Program-made: the position numbers and the translations under genes
Part shown: positions 57,259-64,000 of the stretch, one piece after another
How positions within the stretch are numbered: position 1 is the stretch's first letter
Layout: every line of letters starts with the position of its first letter
Notes under the pieces: model-generated
Databases searched by the model: none
Told to the model about the DNA's origin: nothing
What the model saw: the letters and a program-made list of their open reading frames with translations, nothing else
NCBI GenBank assembly: GCA_947095535.1
Contig: OX352772.1
Coordinates: forward strand, 228,914,051 to 228,978,050
Source: Poecilobothrus nobilitatus
Lineage: Eukaryota; Arthropoda; Insecta; Diptera; Dolichopodidae
DNA: 64,000 nucleotides
Reading direction: 5' to 3'

Positions 57259-58679
57259 TTAGCACATTTCCAAAAAATTTTTGAAAAAATGTGCTTATTA
57301 GTTTCACTCTGTCCGTCTGTCCGTCCGTCCGTCCGTCCGTCTGTTTACAAAACTTCTACACCGTTAAAGATAGAGAAAAAAATTTTAACCATAGGTAGGT
57401 CTCATAAAAAAAATAATTTTGTGGAACAACTTTTTCATGTAGCCCCCCTCATTACGGAGCTACACCCCCTCAAACTTTGAAAAAGCCCTATTTTTAAATG
57501 CATATATTTTATGTTCTGCTTAAGATTTTTTCAATCTGAAAACGTCATTCGACAGGTATTTCTTTTATCTTTGTAAATTAATATCAAAATTATACAATAT
57601 TTTTAAATTTAGTATTTAAATTTACCGTTATGTGAAAACCAAATTTTGCATGATTTTTCTACTTTCATAACTCCGGCACGCTTCTAGATAGAAGCTTGAA
57701 ATTTTGAGACAAGAAATAACTTTTAGAATTAGTATAAGTTTGCTCAGAAAATTTTTTCGGACCACCCCCTGTTTATGAGCTATTAGGGCTTAAAAATTGA
57801 CAATTTGCTATTTTTAAACACCTGTAACTTAGGAACCTGCACACATTTTACTTCTGCAAGATGTAAAAATTAAAGCTACAATAATATATTTTTACGTGTG
57901 TGAAAGGTTTATTTTAGTTGTAAAGGGTTCCAAAGTTGCAGCTCTTCAAAATTGCGAAAAAGCCCCATTTTCAGATGTATATATCTCGGGCTCTGCGTAA
58001 TAGTTTTGCAATCTAAAACCGGAAGAAGATCGAAAATTTTATTATCTATTTAAAACAATATCAAAATTATGTAATATTTTGTAATTTACGATTTAAATTT
58101 ACCGTTATGTGAAAACCACATTTTGCATGAAATTTCTTTTTTCATAACTCCGGCACCCCTTTAGATAGGAACCTGAAATTTTGAGACAAGAAAGAACTTT
58201 TAGAATTAGTATAAGTTTCCTGAGAAAATTTTTTGGTAACGCCCCTTCTTTAAAAGTTATTACGCCTCAAAAATTTAAAATTTGCTATTTTTAGACACCT
58301 GTAACTTAGGCACCTGTAAAAATTTTTCTTCGACAAGACATAAAAATTAAAGCTTCAATAATATATTTTTACGTGTGTTAACAGCTTTTCTTAGTTATAT
58401 AGGATTCCGGACTTACGGCCCCTCAAAATCTCAAAAATGTCCTATTTTCAAGTTTTTTCTTATTACATGAAATTTTCAAATTTTTGTGTAAGTCACACTT
58501 CTAAACAGTTTGTATTGAGTTTTGGAAATGTGCGCTTTTAAAAACCGTTGGTTTACATTCTACCTTGTTTCTTATTACATTAAATTTTTAAATTTTTGTG
58601 CAAGTCACAATTCTAAACAGTTTGTATTGCCTTTTGGAAATGTGCGTTTTTAAAAACCGTTGGTTTACATTCTACCTTG
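57259..58679 (+). mobile_element. DINE-C3, full length
   Basis: The 5' hairpin AGCACATTTCC...AAAATGTGCT is at 57,261-57,297 and (GTCC)n at 57,309-57,340. The 3' stem-loop AAACCGTTGGTTT is followed by ACATTCTACCTTGT at the end. It lies head-to-tail after DINE-C2 and inserts into the P-like relic at 58,680. Confidence 0.8.
58442..58679 (+). repeat. Tandem duplication of the DINE-C3 3' end (119 bp x 2)
   Basis: TTCTTATTACAT...TTGGTTTACATTCTACCTTGT appears twice in tandem, each copy with the hairpin and the terminal bases, so the element carries two successive 3' ends. Confidence 0.85.
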
Positions 58680-58681
58680 TT

Positions 58682-59228
58682 CCAAATGGTTTTGAATTTA
58701 TGTGTTAGTTTTGGTGCCATTTTAGTAGCTTGAGCATATTCTAAATAATACCATTCCCTAATCGGTGTCGAACTTGTAATGCTATTAAGTTTTTCTATGT
58801 AAAGATGTAATTAAACAATTTCTGAAAATTTTAAATAAGTTTGCGGAACATAAAAAAAAAACATATATTTTTTTTAGATTTATGATAAAAAAAATTGTTG
58901 ACTTGGGTAGATCTTATGGCTATCTTCTAAAAAATTGTTTAAAGCTTTTATATTATTTATTCCTTGATCGCAAACTACAGCTCTAACATTAATGTTTATC
59001 GATTGGGAAATTTCAATATTATATTTTATCAAACTTGTTACATCCAATCATACTATTAGCAGTAAGAAAATAATCTAAAACTAGCATCCACGAATCGAAA
59101 ATTCCTCTAACAATGAATACTGTAGCTTCGTTTGCTATTTTTTTGGATCTACCACCGCCAGTATCGCAAAGTCCAGAAATAATATCTTTTGTATGATTAT
59201 ATGCAAAAAGTACAACAAAAGAAAACAA
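58682..59228 (-). pseudogene. P-element/THAP9-like transposase relic
   Basis: Minus strand from about 59,190: KDIISGLCDTGGGRSKKIAN and EATVFIVRGIFDSWMLVLDY (the FG..D.G..R..K.AN.A.VFM.RG..K.W.QP..Y block), then after a shift at about 59,030 NVRAVVCDQGINNIKAL (the V.A.VCDQG..N catalytic-region motif). Further on are YLEYAQATKMAPKLTHK, matching the region before the C-terminal helices. Frames are broken and the C-terminus is cut off by DINE-C3 at 58,680. The order of motifs supports the P superfamily over hAT. Confidence 0.6.
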
Positions 59229-59744
59229 AAATAATATCTAAACAAACAAGTAGCATCGTTTATAGTATTAAAATCATTTTATTTACGATAATTTCGAATA
59301 GCGATGTTGAGAAAAAAAATCAAAAGCAAAGCGAGAGTGAATTTCGAGGCAAACTAAAATCATTGCTGATACAGAAAATATTATTCTTTGGACTTCTATA
59401 ATCTATTCTTATTCTATGGTAATACATTATTAATGTTACAAAAAACTTTTATTAGAAATTTATTTCACACAAAATTAACAATAATCATTTATTTTTCTTA
59501 CAATGATATAAACTAAGTTTATTCTATAACTTATTCCTAAAATTTCTTATCTACAAATCGATAAATTACAATTAGTAAAGGTTATTACTTAATCGATTTG
59601 TTGTTATACCATATGTATGACATTATTACAACATGATTTAAACGCAACAGTAGTTATAGTGGCAGTCTGTCATGGGAAACAATTGCACCACCTACTGACC
59701 TAGATTTTTGATTAATGGTATTAGTGTAAGTCATTCTTGGTTAG
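59229..59744. other. AT-rich DNA, no clear gene
   Basis: A 70-aa plus-strand ORF here (59,189-59,401) overlaps the relic and has no recognisable motif. Confidence 0.4.
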
Positions 59745-59990
59745 TGGGTCAAAAACTTGTTTTGATTTTATAAGCGTGGATTATTAACTTATAAGTTCTA
59801 GTAGGAAATGAAGTTGTTGGTACTGTGGAAGTAGTCAGGCAAGGTTAATGAACTAAACAATGGGTTTTATATAGGTTATTCTTGGTTATAAGCATGAGTT
59901 GTTAATTTATAAGTTCTAGTAGGAAGTAAAGGTTGTTGGTACTGTGGAAGTTGTCAGGCCGAGTTAATGAACTGAACAAGTTTAATATAT
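59745..59990 (+). repeat. Direct repeat, about 110-bp units x 2
   Basis: TTAYTTATAAGTTCTAGTAGGAARTRAAG...GTACTGTGGAAGTWGTCAGGC...GTTAATGAACTRAACAA occurs at 59,780-59,860 and 59,898-59,980. Another pair, TCAARTTTGTTTTTATTGC, is at 60,075 and 60,290. Confidence 0.7.
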
Positions 59991-59999
59991 TTAGCTTTT

Positions 60000-60728
60000 T
60001 CAATAAATTTATTTCTACTTTGTAATAGGAGATTATACAAATAGTAAGAAAAGATTTATTTTTTTAAGTAAAATCAAGTTTGTTTTTATTGCACAAATTC
60101 ATATGCTTAAAAAAAGATATAAAAGAAACGAAAAGAAAAAGATTTATTGATGCTTTTGAATATTAAAATATAAGATAATAAAAATAAAAACGAAAACGTG
60201 AATGTAAACAAGAAGACGTGTAATCCATAATTTTAGTTCTTAATGTTATTATTTACATAAATAGTATGAAGAGAATTTTTTCAAGTCAAATCAACTTTGT
60301 TTTTATTGCCCAAATTCGGTGGCTTTTGTTTTTTTTTTTTGTAAAAGAATACAAGAAAATATAAATCTAAAAATTATATAATCAAACAACAAAATTAAGT
60401 TAAATTTTTATTTAAAATTTTACGTTTATAACAATGTAATATTTTTTTCTTTTTTTAAAATAAAAGAAGAATCTAAAATATGAAAGTAAAAATACAAAAT
60501 AAAAATCTGGAAATTATTTAATAAAATAAAGAACATAAATAAATATAAATAAAAATAAATAACTTTTACCTTTGTCCTATATTCTCATAAATCTACTTAC
60601 CAGAACTTCCTAAATGAAAAACTTAAATTAATCTAAAATAAGTTCCTATAATATAAATAACAAATTTTAAAAAATTTTTATTTTTATTTTATATTTTATA
60701 TTTTTTTATTTATTATTACAATTTCCTG
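60000..60728. other. AT-rich DNA
   Basis: Oligo-A and oligo-T runs; no gene seen apart from the direct repeat pair noted above. Confidence 0.4.
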
Positions 60729-61200
60729 TTACTGGTTTTCAGCAAGTGGAAACATTTTTGAATCAGTGAGCAACAAACCCACTTCTTCATCTCTATATAC
60801 AAATGTTGTCTTTGTTTCATTTCATTTTCAAATTCAATATTTATGATTTCGTCATATTTTTGAGGAATGAAAGTAATAAAATTTTTGGTATCAAAAATCC
60901 ATTTTACACCATAACAGGTGTTAAGTTTTTGATATTATTTAAAATATAGAGTCTGTTAGACTCCATATCTCTTATTTTTAAGAATTTTTGTTTTTTACTT
61001 TCTTTTGCCTTTTTGTTAAAGGCATCAAGAAAGCTTCGTTTTTTAGTCGGCTGTTGTTGTTGCTGTTGTGGTTGTTGATGTTGTTGTTCTTGTTATTGAT
61101 GGTGTTGATGTTGATGTTGTTGCTGTTGATGCTGATAAGGTGGATAATAATGTGTAAGTTTTGCTTCTTCTGTCTTTTTTTCCTTCTTTTTGTTGGAAGA
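60729..61200 (-). pseudogene. Small Polinton-type protein with Gln/His tract, frameshifted
   Basis: Minus strand: a Gln/His-rich tract (61,046-61,140; CAA/CAG/CAT codons, one stop), then TKKRSFLDAFNKKAKE, FLKIRDMESNRLYILNNIK, a shift, NTCYGVKWIFDTKNFITFIP, QKYDEI, and a stop at 60,729. Y-x-I-x-x-I-K, T-x-Y-G and F-x-P-x-K-Y match the small beta-rich family seen at 28,441-28,671. The N-terminal low-complexity tract is unusual for it. This is one of three hints of a second Polinton-like locus. Confidence 0.4.
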
Positions 61201-61658
61201 CGCACAACTGATGCATTGTCTGCCTCGTTAAAGAACATACTTATTTATTCTTGTGCCATTATTTTGTAAATTGTTAAATGAAACTGTAACTATTCTACAA
61301 ATTTCGCTGTATTTAATTTAAAAAGTATTGAAGGTAAATTTAATTTTTTTTTTTTTAATTCTTTTAATTCTTTTTTATTTAAATCGGATGTGAATAGACT
61401 TAATATTTTTTGTTTTGATTTTTATTAAACTATAATTTATTAGAATGAACTTTGATTACAATGTTGGAAAATATATTTTTAGTTCTTTTCTATTTTAAGA
61501 TTGGTTTAAATTTGTGTTTTTATGTTTGTTTTTACTAAACTATAATTTATAAGAATGCCTTTTAACTACAATGTTGCAAATTAGAACCTTTTAAAAGGAA
61601 AAATAAAATCCAATATTTTATTCATTAAGTCGTATTTAGTTTCTTTACGTGAAAAGAT

Positions 61659-61810
61659 GTGCAAAAAAATTATTTTACAAAAATTTATGGATGCAAATTC
61701 GACAAATTCAGAGACAATACGATATCCAATTGAAAATGTAAGTTTGACTTTCGTAAAACGGTATAATGTACGTGGTCGTAAGATAAAATTTTACAATAAA
61801 CCAGTACCGC
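61659..61810 (+). pseudogene. 5' piece of a Polinton-like polymerase-type gene
   Basis: From ATG 61,659: MCKKIILQKFMDANSTNSET, then YPIENVSLTFVKRYNVRGRK and KFYNKPVP, open until the (TTAGG)n tail of the inserted retrotransposon. It is on the same strand as, and upstream of, the fragment at 63,510-63,648, so the two could be one gene split by insertion. Motif support for this piece alone is weak. Confidence 0.35.
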
Positions 61811-61832
61811 TTAGGTTAGGTTAGGTTAGGTT
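61811..61832 (-). repeat. (TTAGG)n / (CCTAA)n tail of the non-LTR element
   Basis: About four and a half units. On the minus strand it is the 3' terminal CCTAA repeat of the element at 61,811-63,430, not a telomere. Confidence 0.8.
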
Positions 61833-61986
61833 AAGGTGACTTCCAAAAAGGTACACTTAGACCGTATTTGGTCCATTGTGATACCACATAGAAACTTTTC
61901 TATCCCACTCGTTAAAACCAAGCAGAGCTTTTCGCAGAGCTCTTCACATTTTTACCTGCTACATCGCTAAGGTTGCTGAAGAGATA

Positions 61987-63412
61987 TTAGATATTCTTTG
62001 TTACAAATGGTTGCCTCAAATGGGTATTCCTTCTTGCCGACAAGGCCGGGCATGTGCAAAGGAGATGGAGAGTAGTTTTCTCCTCTTCTTTATCTTTGCA
62101 GGCTCTACAATAGTCGTTTGCGGGTAAGCCAAGTCTTCTGGCATGCTTCCCTATTAGATAGTGACCTGTGATTATACCCACTGTCATTCCAATGTCTGTC
62201 CTTTTAAGAGAAAGCAGATCATTGGAACGTCTTAAATCGGTTTTGGGCAATATCAATCTTGCAACATTGCACGAGGTAAAATTCGACCATTTGTTATTTA
62301 CCATATCCTTTATTTCCGTTCGAAGTAACGTACTGCTTGTGGATAGAGATAACTCTAGTCTTGTCCTATCCGGTTGTACCGATTTTTGCAAGCTCATCAG
62401 CTTTTTCATTTCCCGGAATACCTCGATTGCCTAGTACCCAGCAGAGCTGAATGCTAAACTGCCTGGCCTCCTCGTTAATAAATTTTCGGCAGTTTATTAC
62501 AGTCTTCGAGGTTGTATATGTGAATTGCAGAAATTTTGACGCAGTTTGACTATCTGACAGAATGCGTATTTGCTTTACAGTCAAGCCTTCTTGAATTGCC
62601 ATAATTTCCACTTGGAAGATTCTACAATGGTCTGGTAATCGGAAATTATGACTGATATTCAGATTTTCTAAGAAGACCCAGCATCCTACACAGCTGTTCA
62701 TTTTTTAACCATACGTGTAGAATTGTACTCCTCCGAAGGTCAGCACTGTGTTCGAATTCCAAATCTAACGGCTTGGTATACTCGCCACGTGAGATTTCCC
62801 GAAGAAGTAAGTGGGGGACGCATAGTCCACCAAAATGGGAGTGGACTTGAACTGGTTTATGGCATCTGAGTGACCTTCTCGTGAATTAATCCACTAGGAT
62901 GTAGCTTTCAATTTTACACCTGCGTTTGCGGCTGCAAATTTCCTATAATATTCTACAGGCATTAGATTAAGCATGAAGTCTAATGTCGCAGAAGAGGTTG
63001 TCATTAAAGATACCACTAATACATAGTGTGGCAGTTCTTTGTACCCTAGCGTTTGCCTTGCGGTTGACCTTTTTATCGGTTGGCTTTCACCATACTAGAA
63101 CTCCGTACATAAGAATGGGTCTTATTACGGATGTGTATAGCCACTAAGTCACATATGGATGAAGCCCCCATTTCCTACCAATGGCTTTTTTGCACGAGTA
63201 AAGTGCTATAGCCTTCTTTACTCTTTCTGAGATGTTAGCCTTCCATCTTAACTTCCTGTCTAGAGTTAGACCCAGAAATTTCGCCGCTTCACTAAAGGCT
63301 TTAATAATTTCGCCACTTAACGAAAACGGCTTTAATTTGGGATTTTTATATTTCCTTGTAAAAAGGACCAGTTCGGTTTTCTGTGAATTTACTGATCCAT
63401 CTAATACTAATA
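61987..63412 (-). pseudogene. ORF2 tail: RT thumb, RNase H, C-terminal zinc region
   Basis: Minus strand: VNSQKTELVLFTRKYKNPKL (63,390) and KFLGLTLDRKLRWKANIS (63,270), then WLYTSVIRPILMYGVLVW (63,130). The RNase H domain follows: VEIMAIQEGL, RILSDSQTA (catalytic Asp) and LGNRGIPGNEKADELA (about 62,430). The C-terminus is MTVGIITGHYLIGKHARRLG then CRACKDKEEEKTTLHLLCTC (a C-x2-C...H-x4-C zinc region, 62,070), with a stop at 61,987. Several shifts and stops (for example near 63,145) show it is dead. Confidence 0.8.
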
Positions 63413-63509
63413 CTGATCTGATCCATATCTAATCATGCGGATTGATTCACATGATTTTTAATTTAATGGACTTTAATGTTTTGCCCTTTTTACTTACTTT
63501 CTGTTTTGA

Positions 63510-63648
63510 ATTTACAGGGTTAAGTACAGACAAATTTTGCATTGAAATTACACATGTTAGATTACCTGTTGGAAGTGGAAGAAGTAAAAAGTTTATAGGT
63601 TTTGAACAGGAACCTAAACAAAAAAAGGCAATCATTTCAATCAAAAAT
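63510..63648 (+). pseudogene. Polinton-like polymerase-type protein, N-terminal fragment
   Basis: The frame runs STDKFCIEITHVRLPVGSGR, SKKFIGFEQEPKQKKAIISI, KN, and is then cut by the next retrotransposon. GRSK-x-FIGFE-x-EP-x-QKKAII-x-IKN is a conserved block I associate with the N-terminal part of large family-B-polymerase proteins of insect Polinton-like elements. This is recognition by eye, not alignment. No polymerase motifs lie in the window, because they would be to the right. Confidence 0.45.
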
Positions 63649-64000
63649 GTATTTATTTATTTATTTATTTATTTAGTTAATATAACTACTTTATAATTAA
63701 ATGATTTCAAAATTCCTTCATTACAATTATTATTACATAAACTTATTTCTTACATATTCCACAATTTTGTTTTCAAATATATTTGTATTTATTTCATTAC
63801 TTAATTCGAAAGGTAATTCATTGAAAAGCTTTAAACCATTATACATCAGCATAGTTTTAGTCTTTTCATTTCTAAATAGATTTAATCTAAAACAATTTAC
63901 ATTTCTTAAACTATAATTATGAATATCTGATACATAAACTAAACGCTCACCTAAATAATTTGGATATTTACCTATTTTCGTCTTGTGGACTATTACTAAC
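63649..64000 (-). pseudogene. C-terminus of a CR1/jockey-like ORF2 with (TTTA)n tail
   Basis: Minus strand from the window edge: YPNYLGERLVYVSDIHNYSL, RNVNCFRLNLFRNEKTKTML, MYNGLKLFNELPFELSNE, and a stop at about 63,727, then an AT-rich 3' UTR ending in (TAAA)n (63,649-63,675). DIHNY..RN and Y.GLK.FN.LP are the usual C-terminal phrases of these ORF2 proteins, as in NLTR-1. The rest lies right of the window. Confidence 0.7.

Larger units (their letters stand above)
61811..63430 (-). mobile_element. RNase H-bearing non-LTR retrotransposon, 5' truncated
   Basis: Only the last third of ORF2 and the 3' UTR remain on the minus strand. RNase H plus a C-terminal CCHC-like domain points to the I/LOA/R1 group. 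It ends in (CCTAA)n. Confidence 0.75.

Noticed and set aside
61811..61832. (TTAGG)n as insect telomere repeat
   Set aside because: Only about four units, located exactly at the 3' end of a minus-strand non-LTR ORF2. Flies lack TTAGG telomeres, and such tails are known on retrotransposons.

Overview
The window is eukaryotic, very AT-rich, and built almost entirely from nested, mostly dead transposable elements. A brachyceran fly is the best guess. The reasons are three families of DINE-1-like (Helentron/HINE-type) elements with (GTCY)n microsatellites, jockey/CR1/I-type retrotransposons, a 70-nt intron in a transposase remnant, and one exon resembling insect SLC18B1-type transporters. The species cannot be named from the sequence.

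1-10.6 kb: the 3' part of a non-LTR retrotransposon (NLTR-1a) split by a DINE-B element; a two-exon MULE-type transposase remnant; a DINE-A element; an almost complete but broken two-ORF non-LTR element (NLTR-2) followed by a minisatellite; and a reverse-transcriptase relic on the minus strand.

10,657-34,059: a 23.4-kb Polinton/Maverick, the main find. It has terminal inverted repeats of about 0.6 kb, starts with AG, and is flanked by a perfect 6-bp target duplication (AATGTA). It sits inside a dead retrotransposon ORF1 whose reading frame resumes on the far side. Its genes are all damaged: retroviral-type integrase with chromodomain (minus), packaging ATPase with a frameshift in Walker A, small structural-type genes, a partly tandem-duplicated gene, two more capsid-type genes, a small minus-strand gene and a protein-primed family B DNA polymerase with N-terminal zinc finger. 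The middle (about 15.9-26.6 kb) is filled by nested insertions: a non-LTR ORF1, a snap-back palindrome, two inverted DINE-A elements and NLTR-1b. I could not find the major capsid protein or the maturation protease.

34-48 kb: a mariner/IS630-type transposase relic (DUF4817 type), a 5'-truncated CR1/jockey-like element (NLTR-3), a 146-bp-period repeat family (family D) in inverted copies, a long TAT microsatellite, and DINE-A and DINE-C insertions.

48,319-48,507 is the only convincing host-gene exon, so much of the window may be intron of a transporter gene. 49-58.7 kb holds a second mariner-type relic, a short LRR-like ORF, a 260-bp repeat, a 3.1-kb DINE-B element and two tandem DINE-C elements. 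58.7-64 kb holds a P-element/THAP9-like transposase relic and pieces of a second Polinton-like locus, interrupted by an RNase H-bearing non-LTR element with a (TTAGG)n tail and by another non-LTR element.

Nothing here forms an operon or pathway. The value of the window is the dated nesting order and the two Polinton-like loci.
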